Below are positions 1-6,900 of a stretch of DNA of 64,000 nucleotides, in pieces. Position 1 is the first letter of the stretch. Each line of letters opens with the position of its first letter. The position numbers and the translations under genes are program-made. The stretch is from Bacillota bacterium (lineage in GTDB: Bacteria > Bacillota > Clostridia > Oscillospirales > Ruminococcaceae). The notes beneath the pieces were generated by a model. The model saw nothing but the letters and a program-made list of their open reading frames with translations, had not been told where the DNA came from and ran no database searches. The stretch covers positions 1-64,000 of the forward strand of contig JAEWXO010000035.1 of assembly GCA_023458875.1 (NCBI GenBank). The letters run 5' to 3'.

Positions 1-228
1 CCGGAGATGTCAATCTCAATCTATAGAGCTATGCTCTCGGCAAAATCTCATACGGCGCTCAGGTCGCTCCCCAGCGTTGCCCTATCCTCCGTAATGAGCA
101 AAAGCCCGTAATTTAATAAGCACTTACGTGCCGTAATTCGGCGTAAAGTGCAATAACGACGACAGCGAGAGCACTCTTTTCCGGAGCCTGAGCAGGTAAA
201 TCCGGTCAAGAGTGCAGTATCACATCCA
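1..228. other. Left window edge, non-coding, with an imperfect inverted repeat
   Basis: I see no supported gene here. An imperfect inverted repeat lies at about 120-151: GCACTTACGTGCCG on the left faces CGGCGTAAAGTGC on the right across TAATT. It lies downstream of the minus-strand transposon genes and could be their terminator or part of the transposon end. The true transposon end on this side was not resolved and may lie outside the window. Confidence 0.35.
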
Positions 229-423
229 TCAGATATCTGGATAGCCTATGCCATTCTCTTTTAGAATACATGTAAGATCATTGATGTAATCGCTTAATCG
301 CTGGATTTCTATCCAGTTTCCATGACATAGCTGATCAGCTTCTTCGAGCTCATGACGAGTAACTTCGTAATCAGTCCATTTCACACATTTATGATTTCTG
401 CTGAATGCGCAGTAATTCTCCAT
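229..423 (-). CDS. Small hypothetical protein of the transposon (64 aa)
   Basis: I do not recognise the family. The start at 423 is chosen because GGAGG sits just upstream of that ATG; a longer frame starting at 462 lacks such a site. The product is short, charged and contains three cysteines, including a CHGNW segment near the middle. It follows the ATPase gene after about 40 bases and is probably cotranscribed with the transposition genes. It could be a regulator or an accessory protein of transposition, but nothing in the sequence decides this. Confidence 0.5.
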   Translation of the reverse strand: MENYCAFSRNHKCVKWTDYEVTRHELEEADQLCHGNWIEIQRLSDYINDLTCILKENGIGYPDI

Positions 424-462
424 TCTCTGTATCCTCCTGTTCGTAAGATATCGATAATACAA

Positions 463-1275
463 TCATGCGCCTACACCGGTAACTTCGTTTTCAAGCACGA
501 TATCAACCGATTTGCTGTCAATGCAGTTCTGCTTCATCTGCGCACCGTATATCAGTGACTGACTGCAGGCACGGTTTATGAGTCTTGGATTTCCGCCGGA
601 AAAAGTGAAAATTGATTTCATTGCATCCTCGGTAAAGATAGGTGCCTCATGTCCGGCATATGTTAACTGCGATTCGATATACAGCTTTGTCTCCGAAAAG
701 TCCATCGGAGTAAGGAAACACTCGACATCAACTCTTTCGAGAATTGCGCGGTATGCGGCAAGTCTAAGCTTGTCCCAGAGTTCAGTCTGACCAGAAAGGA
801 TAAGCGCCATAGGGTTCTCCGAATCCATGTTGTAGTTAAGCAGAAAGCGTGCTTCTTCAAGCATTTCTTTTGGGAGAAGGTGAGCTTCGTCCAGAATAAC
901 GACAGCCTTACGGTTCTGCATGCTTCGCATAATCTCTATCTGTTTGTGCAGAGAGCTTCTTGCCGCGTTACGGTGAAATTCGGATTTGCTTCCGAGCTGG
1001 TTCAGAAGGTAGTTGTAAAAGCTGCGCGGTGTCAGCTTTGAATCTGAAACATAGAGCACCATGTACTCTGATTCAGGCAGCTCATCTCTTAAACGGCGCA
1101 GCGTGCTTGTTTTGCCTGTACCCGGTTCTCCGATAAGCAATGCAAACGACTGCTTTTTCGCAGTTACCATTAAGCGGCTGAATACTTCAGACCCCTGTCT
1201 GGTCCTGTACAATGAATCGGTCGGGATACCACGAGTGAATGGGGTGTGCTGCATTTCATAAAATAACTCATACAT
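463..1275 (-). CDS. AAA+ ATPase, TniB/ExeA-like transposition protein
   Basis: The 270-residue product has a P-loop GEPGTGKT at residues 49-56 and a Walker B motif VVILDEAHLLP with DEAH at 129-132, followed by a sensor/lid region (GGNPRLINRACSQSL). This is the AAA_22 family, as in TniB, MuB-like and ExeA-like proteins, which in transposons bind DNA and direct the transposase to target sites using ATP. The start at 1275 is favoured over the longer frame from 1473 because GGAGG lies 7 bases upstream and the longer N-terminus merely reads through the integrase gene. The start overlaps the last codons of the integrase by 8 bases, which fits translational coupling. Confidence 0.8.
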   Translation of the reverse strand: MYELFYEMQHTPFTRGIPTDSLYRTRQGSEVFSRLMVTAKKQSFALLIGEPGTGKTSTLRRLRDELPESEYMVLYVSDSKLTPRSFYNYLLNQLGSKSEFHRNAARSSLHKQIEIMRSMQNRKAVVILDEAHLLPKEMLEEARFLLNYNMDSENPMALILSGQTELWDKLRLAAYRAILERVDVECFLTPMDFSETKLYIESQLTYAGHEAPIFTEDAMKSIFTFSGGNPRLINRACSQSLIYGAQMKQNCIDSKSVDIVLENEVTGVGA

Positions 1276-2602
1276 TTTCTGTTTCCTCCAATACCTGAGA
1301 ATATGAAATAATATTTCTGCGCTCTTTTTCATCAGCGCTCTTTGATACAGCATCAAGAAGTCTTGATGAATCAGCCTGAACAGGTTCGATATCCTTGCGC
1401 TTCGGCTTTTTAGCAACATGAGTACCAACCTTAGCAGGCTCTGCGTAAAACGGTTCATGATCCTTAGCTTCAATTCTTACCTTTGAAATATTCTGAGGAT
1501 CGTAAACAACGTCTACCTGCTGTCCGGCATAAGCAACACCAACATCGTAATCCTTTCCCATAAAGCTGATGCAGCCGGATTTGTTTACCTTTCTGGTTTC
1601 ACAGTGCAGAAATGCGGTTGCAAGAATTGCTTCATCCGGATACCTCAGCGGCATGGAATCGCTTTTAAATGCCTGCTCAGGTGTAATACCAAGTGCACTG
1701 TGAATCCTGCTGTGATAACATTCAGCGAGCCAGGAGTTGAACAACCTGTTAAGCTCTTCTATGCTTTCAGGCTTCTTAATATTAATTTCATCGATAAAAG
1801 AGTCTACTGTATGGTTAAAACGTTCCTGTTTACCTTTGCCCTGAGGATTCCTCGGCTTGGCATAAAGGAGCCTGATTCCAAGCAGACTACAGGCTCGTTT
1901 CATCCAGTGTGTACGATATTGACTGCCATTGTCGAAGTAAATCCGACGTGCTAAGCCAAATTTCTGTATACCTTTTTTCAGTGTATCTTCAACGATGCTC
2001 TGCTCCATATCTCCATAGAACTCAGCATGAATGATGTAACGTGTTGCGTCGTCTATTATGCAGGACATATATGTTGGCTGCGGTTTACCGTTGATATTCA
2101 GAACCGGACCGTACTTAATATCCCCCTGCCAGAGATCACAGCGGTGAACCCTCGCAAAACGCTGGGAGCCGTAGCCGTGATCCTGATAGACCTTCATCAT
2201 CTCATGAGAGTAGCCGGCTTTCGCAAGAGCACGCTGAAGTGTAGTACGTTTCAGTGTATCGGGTTCTACTCTTCCTTCAAGTTCCAGTATCTTTATGATT
2301 GTTGGAGCACTCCTTGAAGGTACTTCGCGACGAAGTCGTATTGCTTCCTGAAGAATCTCTTCGGTAATTACAGGGTTCTTATCCGGTATTTTTCCTTTAG
2401 GTTTTAACCCGTCAATACCATATTCGCTATACGCATCGACATAACGCTGAACTGTTCTTGTACAAACTTCGTTGGATTCTGCAACTTCCATTCTTTTCTT
2501 GTAGTATTCATCCGGACTCAGTGTACAGTCGAGCAGCGGAGCTATTATGAACATACGCTGTTCAGCTATTTCTTTTGCCTGCTTCTGATCTTTCATGTCC
2601 AT
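1268..2602 (-). CDS. DDE-type integrase/transposase (rve core)
   Basis: The 444-residue protein carries an N-terminal helix-turn-helix (CTRTVQRYVDAYSEYGIDGL), then a retroviral-integrase-like core. The likely catalytic triad is the Asp of WQGDIKYG, the Asp of YFDNGSQY and the Glu of GKGKQERF. A C-terminal beta-rich segment resembles the Mu transposase C-terminal domain. It should catalyse strand transfer of the element, with the adjacent AAA+ ATPase as partner. The start at 2602 (MDMKDQ) is preferred over 2644 because AGGAGG precedes it at good spacing. No frameshift or stop interrupts the frame. Confidence 0.85.
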   Translation of the reverse strand: MDMKDQKQAKEIAEQRMFIIAPLLDCTLSPDEYYKKRMEVAESNEVCTRTVQRYVDAYSEYGIDGLKPKGKIPDKNPVITEEILQEAIRLRREVPSRSAPTIIKILELEGRVEPDTLKRTTLQRALAKAGYSHEMMKVYQDHGYGSQRFARVHRCDLWQGDIKYGPVLNINGKPQPTYMSCIIDDATRYIIHAEFYGDMEQSIVEDTLKKGIQKFGLARRIYFDNGSQYRTHWMKRACSLLGIRLLYAKPRNPQGKGKQERFNHTVDSFIDEINIKKPESIEELNRLFNSWLAECYHSRIHSALGITPEQAFKSDSMPLRYPDEAILATAFLHCETRKVNKSGCISFMGKDYDVGVAYAGQQVDVVYDPQNISKVRIEAKDHEPFYAEPAKVGTHVAKKPKRKDIEPVQADSSRLLDAVSKSADEKERRNIISYSQVLEETENV

Positions 2603-2651
2603 AGAGAAACCTCCTTGTGATTTGATACCTCTATCATAATACATATCAGCT

Positions 2652-3146
2652 CTATGTGACAGGCAAACTCATTAACTTCCATTCGTTGGAATTTACGATT
2701 ATTTTGACAAAATAGCTGAGCGCTAAATACGTTGAATCAAACTGGTCGTTTATCGTCAGAGAAGGGTGTTCGATTTTCAGCCTTCTGATTGTAGCTATCC
2801 CGAAAATCATAAAAGCTTTTACCCAGCGCCGGATACGGATGATTGTACTGTCATCAACGTCGTAATTATCCTGATTATCGTAAATGTCCGCAATCACTTC
2901 TGTGCTGAGATGCTTGTATGGAGTGATGTAATCTGGTAGTTCACGGTGATAGCGTTTGCATTTAGGACAATAGAACACCCGGACAGACAGAGTTATTCTG
3001 TCCCCACCGGATATGCGAAGATATCTTCTGCATCTTCCGTGAGACTTCATAGTATTACCGCATATTGGGCACGAAGGTGTTTCAGTTCCAGTAATTGTGC
3101 GGATTTCGTCCTTGACTTTTTCGAGAAAAAATGATATACTTTTCAT
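2652..3146 (-). CDS. DUF6431-type zinc-ribbon protein of the transposon
   Basis: The 164-residue product has a zinc-ribbon-like pair CPICG and CPKCKRYH near residues 26 and 59, followed by a helical region. The pattern CPICG...YCPKCKRYHRELPDYITPYKH matches what I know as the DUF6431 family, which commonly accompanies this transposon type in Clostridia. It is the first gene of the minus-strand unit, 49 bases before the integrase start. A DNA-binding role, such as end recognition or regulation, is inference. No strong ribosome site is visible before the ATG, so the exact start is less certain. Confidence 0.65.
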   Translation of the reverse strand: MKSISFFLEKVKDEIRTITGTETPSCPICGNTMKSHGRCRRYLRISGGDRITLSVRVFYCPKCKRYHRELPDYITPYKHLSTEVIADIYDNQDNYDVDDSTIIRIRRWVKAFMIFGIATIRRLKIEHPSLTINDQFDSTYLALSYFVKIIVNSNEWKLMSLPVT

Positions 3147-3155
3147 TGTTGAGGG

Positions 3156-3207
3156 ACGACGGCTGTGTCATAAAGGGCTAGATTATGACGGTAAAAACAG
3201 CTGTCGT
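3156..3207. repeat. Nested inverted repeat upstream of the transposon genes
   Basis: ACGACGGCTGT at 3156-3166 pairs with ACAGCTGTCGT at 3197-3207 with one G-T mismatch. Inside it GTCATAA at 3167-3173 pairs perfectly with TTATGAC at 3183-3189. The two arms form one long hairpin with a small internal bulge. It sits only 9 bases upstream of the first transposon gene, so it could be an operator, a transcript hairpin, or part of a transposon end. Confidence 0.6.
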
Positions 3208-3542
3208 TTTTCCTTTCATGATATTGAATTTTAATATCTTCATTATATCACTACTTCTTACAAAAACAAAGACGGCATCCTCCCGATTGCGTATTGGGAC
3301 GATGCAGTTTTATATTTTATGATGCTTCATAGCCGAAGGATGGGTTTATCGCTTTGAGTTTTCCCGTGAGCATGCTCGAATCAGAGGCGGGCTTGCCTTG
3401 ACAGAACCAGTGCCTGCATGACAAGATAGAGTGCCTACTGGACGACATTATAAATGGGCGCTAACAGCAATATTGATTTTAAGTTAATCAGGACAGTTTA
3501 ATTATTAGTATTTCAAAGGCTGATCCGATGTTAATTAAAATA
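3208..3542. other. Intergenic region with a possible gene remnant
   Basis: There is no intact gene. A plus-strand frame without a convincing start runs from about 3235 to 3357 and encodes a segment containing KDGILPIAYWDDAVLYFMML, which ends at TGA. Its composition looks protein-like and may be the tail of a gene cut by the transposon, but I do not recognise it. Confidence 0.25.
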
Positions 3543-3586
3543 AAAAGGCTGTATAAAAATTTCTGATAATTTTTATACAGCCTTTT
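3543..3586 (-). terminator. Rho-independent terminator of the AIM24-family gene
   Basis: AAAAGGCTGTATAAAAATT at 3543-3561 pairs perfectly with its reverse complement at 3568-3586 around a 6-base loop. On the minus strand the stem is followed by a T-rich run. It lies about 30 bases past the stop codon of the AIM24-family gene. Confidence 0.85.
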
Positions 3587-3613
3587 GTGTATCTATAAAA
3601 TTTTTAATTTATG

Positions 3614-4297
3614 CTACCTTTTTGAAGTTGGAATATAGCGTGAAATTGAACCTGCAAAATGTGAAATAGGCATTGTCTGAAGCCATATGCGTCCAGGCCC
3701 CGTTACCTTTGTATTAAACAGTCCTTCACCTCCGAAAAGAGCATTTCCTATGCCTTTTACGGATTCAACACTGATTGAAACAGTTGATTCCATAGCTGCA
3801 AGATATCCTGTATCAATCAATAATGTTTCTCCCGGTGCGAGGTCCTTTTCTATTACGCTTCCGTCAATTTCAACAAAAAGTATTCCTTCTCCGGTAAAAC
3901 GCTGCATAATAAATCCTTCACCGCCGAAAAAGCCCGATGCAAATTTTTTCTGAAAGAATATTTCAAAATTTACTGAAGGTTCTGAAGCAAGAAAGGCTGA
4001 TTTCTGAGCAACAATACTTCTTCCGGAGGAAATCTGAAATGATAATATAGAGCCTGGAAGGTTTGTACCAAATGCTATAGTCCCTGGTACGCCTAAAGCA
4101 GTATATGTGTTCTGAAAAATTGACTCTCCTGACAAGGCTTTGCTGAATATTTTTCCTATGCCGCCGCCTGTTCCTGTTTCCATCGTCATGTTATCAGTCA
4201 TCCATGTCATTGCACCCTTCTGACATACAACTGATTCACCGGCCGATAAATTACATGTTACAACAGGGAACGGACTTCCCATAATCTCATATTTCAT
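3614..4297 (-). CDS. TIGR00266 / AIM24 family protein
   Basis: The 227-residue protein matches the TIGR00266 (AIM24) family. Its N-terminus has the family pattern of an acidic start, AGESVVCQKGAMTWMTDNM, then a Gly-rich stretch (TGTGGGIGKIFSKALSGES), and repeated beta-strand elements with GGEGFIMQRFTGEG and GGEGLFNTKVTGPGRIWLQT. The fold is a beta-helix/barrel of unclear biochemical role; bacterial members are cytosolic and often found as single genes. Here it stands alone with its own consensus promoter (4332-4360) and its own terminator (3543-3586). No catalytic residues are known for the family. Confidence 0.85.
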   Translation of the reverse strand: MKYEIMGSPFPVVTCNLSAGESVVCQKGAMTWMTDNMTMETGTGGGIGKIFSKALSGESIFQNTYTALGVPGTIAFGTNLPGSILSFQISSGRSIVAQKSAFLASEPSVNFEIFFQKKFASGFFGGEGFIMQRFTGEGILFVEIDGSVIEKDLAPGETLLIDTGYLAAMESTVSISVESVKGIGNALFGGEGLFNTKVTGPGRIWLQTMPISHFAGSISRYIPTSKR

Positions 4298-4331
4298 TGT
4301 ATATTGACCTCACTTTCTAAAATGTTACTCT

Positions 4332-4360
4332 ATTATAACATTTATCTTTAAATATGTCAA
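4332..4360 (-). promoter_or_regulatory. Promoter of the AIM24-family gene
   Basis: On the minus strand TTGACA (4355-4360) and TATAAT (4332-4337) are separated by 17 bases, a perfect sigma-A-type promoter. It lies about 35 bases upstream of the start codon. Confidence 0.85.
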
Positions 4361-4616
4361 GAAAAAGTTAATTAATTCTACTGTATTGTGTGCAGTATGT
4401 ACAATTTTTTTCTTGGTGTAGCTTTTTTGCAATTTATTTTGTATTATTATAAATGCCCTTTTTATTGAAAAATATTAATAGGGAAGAGCATGATTATAAA
4501 AGCGTGTCCATTAATGTTATGGAATTTCAGTAATTTTGTGAAAACGAAGTTTTGATAAGGGATTTAATGCTGTAAATGAAATCCGAAAAACGATCACTTT
4601 AAAAGGAGAGAAAGTA

Positions 4617-4763
4617 ATGATTTTAAAGAAAATAATTGCAGGTATGTCAGCGTTCTCAATAATGGCATGCTGTTCTTTGGATGTGTTAAATGCAAATGCT
4701 TATATTACTTATACTAATGAAAAGGAAATCACAGATACTGAAATAGTAACGGCGTGGCTGTAA
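4617..4763 (+). CDS. Small secreted peptide, possibly a frameshifted gene
   Basis: A 48-residue frame begins at ATG 4617, 7 bases after the strong ribosome site AAAAGGAGAG. The product starts with a signal-peptide-like segment (MILKKIIAGMSAFSIMACC) followed by a short polar tail. Near the end the reading can be continued in another frame from about 4748 to 4798 (NGVAVISGIIRNPDEK), which suggests a decayed or frameshifted gene whose original product was a little longer. A terminator follows at 4833. I do not recognise the family. Confidence 0.4.
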   Translation: MILKKIIAGMSAFSIMACCSLDVLNANAYITYTNEKEITDTEIVTAWL

Positions 4764-4832
4764 TTTCAGGAATAATAAGAAACCCTGATGAAAAATAAAA
4801 AGGAGTTTTCATTTTTTCCAATTTAATAATAT

Positions 4833-4869
4833 TTAACAGGCTTGCGTAATAATTGCGCAAGCCTGTTAA
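4833..4869 (+). terminator. Rho-independent terminator
   Basis: TTAACAGGCTTGCG at 4833-4846 pairs with CGCAAGCCTGTTAA at 4856-4869, and flanking A/T bases extend the stem further. It follows the small secreted-peptide frame and should end its transcript. Confidence 0.8.
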
Positions 4870-4887
4870 TATTTATAAAATATGAAA

Positions 4888-4979
4888 GAAGGTCAAAGGC
4901 ACAGCCGGAAAGCCCGGTTGATTTGCGGGAATCGAAACCCCTGCATAAGAATTAGCGCCTATATGGGCTGAATAGTAAC
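4888..4979 (-). repeat. Dispersed MITE-like repeat, copy A (reverse orientation)
   Basis: Read on the minus strand this copy begins GTTACTATTCAGCCC and ends CTGTGCCTTTGACCTTC. That closely matches the copy at 18907-19000, including the CGGGCTTTCCGGCTG block. It lies between the small peptide gene and the promoter of the two-module secreted protein gene. The second terminal repeat seen in the 10345-10468 copy is absent here, so this copy looks truncated at one end. Confidence 0.7.
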
Positions 4980-5017
4980 ATTCATAAATTTGGATTAAAA
5001 ATATGGTTCATAATTTA

Positions 5018-5046
5018 TTGACGATTTGAATAATAAATGCTATAAT
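5018..5046 (+). promoter_or_regulatory. Promoter of the two-module secreted protein gene
   Basis: TTGACG at 5018-5023, a 17-base spacer and TATAAT at 5041-5046. The start codon is about 40 bases downstream of the -10 box. Confidence 0.85.
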
Positions 5047-5087
5047 ATATTATTGAATAATATATTTTAAAGAAAAGAGGATATTTG

Positions 5088-6161
5088 ATGCGAAAAAATG
5101 ATAAAGCAAGTCCTAGAAACCGGATTTTCCTTATTGGTTTTATTATTGTTGCCATAGCATCAATTTTTGTTTGTATTCTAAGCAAACAGGCACTGGAAAA
5201 CATAAAAGACAGTAAAAATGCAGATACAAATATATCAACCAAGCAGCAAACAGAGAAAAAAGATAATTCTTCTGATGAGACATCGGATTCAAAAAATGAA
5301 AGTCTACAGACGGAAGCTGTACCTCAGACAGAGATGCGTGAAATTCCAATGAAACTTGCGTTCTCCGCAATTGGAAAAGAGGTTGTTGTGAATCAGTTGC
5401 TTGATAAAAGTGTAAACAAGACATATAAAATAGATATAAGAAACTTTGCTAAACAGGATGATCAGTTAAATTCATTTATATTTGTATTTTATTCACAGGA
5501 TGGCGTATCAAATATGGGAGAAGTCAAGGGCGGATTTGGAATATCGGTTGATAGTACATGTCCGGCAGCAACCGATCCCGGATGGTATCAGTCTGAAGAC
5601 TTTTCCGTCAGATCAGAGGGCGCATATTGTGAAGTTACCTGGACAATACCTGATGAAATAAAACAATACATAGATAATAACGGAAAACTTATGATTGGTT
5701 ACTGGTGGAGTGACATTGAAACTGTAAATCTTGAAAGGATAGTATGCAAAAAAACATCATTTAAAGAGTTGCCAACTGACGGAGAAAAATACATAGATAT
5801 AAATAAGACAATTAATTACGCTGACGCTTCGCTGAATGTACTGAATATACCGATAAATCAGATTATCGAAGAAAACGAAATACCTCAGTTTATTGCAATA
5901 TCTGTTCAGGGTGCTGTTCCGATGGGAAAATTCAGTGGTGCATTGGGGATGTCAACTAAAAAAGAAATTTTCGACGGATTTTATAATGAAGAAAATATAG
6001 TTGGATACAGTGACATAGAAAAAATGGATATTACATGGATAATTCCGGATGAAGTCAAGAACAATATTGACTATAACGGAAACCTCCAGTTATCTTTCTG
6101 GTGGAGCAATAATCAGGAACTTAATGTAAAAAATATATATGTTCAGTATTGCAATAAATAA
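5088..6161 (+). CDS. Membrane-anchored or secreted protein with two repeated beta-sandwich-like modules
   Basis: The 357-residue product starts with a basic segment and one hydrophobic helix (NRIFLIGFIIVAIASIFVCI, about residues 13-32), then a Ser/Asp/Lys-rich linker to about 85. Two related modules follow at about 88-210 and 220-357. Each ends in the same pattern: TWTIPDEIKQYIDNNGKLMIGYWWS in pieces in the first and TWIIPDEVKNNIDYNGNLQLSFWWS in the second, with paired Trp residues. Such modules resemble DUF5620-type, possibly carbohydrate-binding domains of Ruminococcus extracellular proteins; that match is tentative. No dockerin or catalytic domain is visible. ATG 5088 follows AAAGAGG; a TTG at 5085 is also in frame. 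Own promoter and terminator make it monocistronic. Confidence 0.65.
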   Translation: MRKNDKASPRNRIFLIGFIIVAIASIFVCILSKQALENIKDSKNADTNISTKQQTEKKDNSSDETSDSKNESLQTEAVPQTEMREIPMKLAFSAIGKEVVVNQLLDKSVNKTYKIDIRNFAKQDDQLNSFIFVFYSQDGVSNMGEVKGGFGISVDSTCPAATDPGWYQSEDFSVRSEGAYCEVTWTIPDEIKQYIDNNGKLMIGYWWSDIETVNLERIVCKKTSFKELPTDGEKYIDINKTINYADASLNVLNIPINQIIEENEIPQFIAISVQGAVPMGKFSGALGMSTKKEIFDGFYNEENIVGYSDIEKMDITWIIPDEVKNNIDYNGNLQLSFWWSNNQELNVKNIYVQYCNK

Positions 6162-6197
6162 ACAAAAAATATTACAATAAAACATTTAAATTATACA

Positions 6198-6244
6198 ATC
6201 ACACATATTTTAAATTTTAATTAAAATATGTGTGATTTTTTTTG
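6198..6244 (+). terminator. Rho-independent terminator
   Basis: ATCACACATATTTTAA at 6198-6213 pairs perfectly with TTAAAATATGTGTGAT at 6221-6236, followed by a run of eight or more T. It ends the transcript of the two-module secreted protein gene. Confidence 0.9.
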
Positions 6245-6349
6245 TTTTGTTATTTACAATAATAAAATTATGAGATATAATTAATATATGCATATAATAT
6301 TATGCATTTAATTATAAATTTTCTAAGTGGAAAGAGAAAAATAACAATT

Positions 6350-6889
6350 ATGAATATAATAAAAAAAATAGCATTAGTGTTGCCGGTGATTGCAATTGGC
6401 TTATTTATTTTTACATTAAGTATAATTGATAAAAAAGACGGATTAGCATCGACCGGAGTTAATATAAATACATCATTTTCAGGAACTTCAATAATAAATT
6501 CAACCCCTGAATCAGAAATACCTTCATCAAAAGATGAAACCTCTGTTACAGAAATATCGGTTATTTCCGAGCCCCCAATGACAGATATACCTGAAATCAC
6601 AACAATCAGCATATCTCCAAGCATTGTAACGCCTTTTTCAAAGCTTCCGGAGTTACAGCCTCTTGAAAAGATAGAACCTGTACCGGTTGCAACACCGTCG
6701 GAAATAGTTCTTGAGTCAATTCCGCTCATTAATCATAATACTACATATACATCAGGCACAGGAGATATTACCGGTGATGAAAGCATGTCAGACGAATCCC
6801 CGCTGCTTACAGGAACATCATCAAAATTACCTTCTCAGACAGTGGAAACTACAGTAACATCTGTTCCTGAAATAAAAATAAATGATTGA
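6350..6889 (+). CDS. Single-pass membrane protein with Ser/Thr/Pro-rich tail
   Basis: I do not recognise a family. From ATG 6350 the product is 179 residues. It has a hydrophobic N-terminal helix (IALVLPVIAIGLFIFTLSII, about residues 7-26) followed by an extracytoplasmic tail very rich in Ser, Thr, Pro, Glu and Ile, with low-complexity runs such as SEPPMTDIPEITTISISPS. This looks like a wall- or surface-exposed spacer without a folded domain. An in-frame ATG at 6302 would add 16 residues; no clear ribosome site decides. The stop is 11 bases before the next gene, so the two are likely cotranscribed. Confidence 0.5.
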   Translation: MNIIKKIALVLPVIAIGLFIFTLSIIDKKDGLASTGVNINTSFSGTSIINSTPESEIPSSKDETSVTEISVISEPPMTDIPEITTISISPSIVTPFSKLPELQPLEKIEPVPVATPSEIVLESIPLINHNTTYTSGTGDITGDESMSDESPLLTGTSSKLPSQTVETTVTSVPEIKIND

Positions 6890-6900
6890 GGAATTAAAAA

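Larger units (their letters stand above)
229..3207 (-). mobile_element. Four-gene DDE transposon (DUF6431 / integrase / AAA ATPase / small protein)
   Basis: Four tightly packed minus-strand genes form one transcription unit in the order zinc-ribbon DUF6431 protein, DDE integrase with an rve core, AAA+ ATPase of the TniB/ExeA type, and a 64-residue protein. A DDE transposase paired with an AAA+ target-selection ATPase is the arrangement of Mu/Tn552/Tn5053-like elements. The integrase and ATPase genes overlap by 8 bases, which suggests coupled translation. I could not define terminal inverted repeats or a target duplication, so the stated limits cover only the genes plus the hairpin upstream of them. 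All four frames look intact, so the element may be active. Confidence 0.7.
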
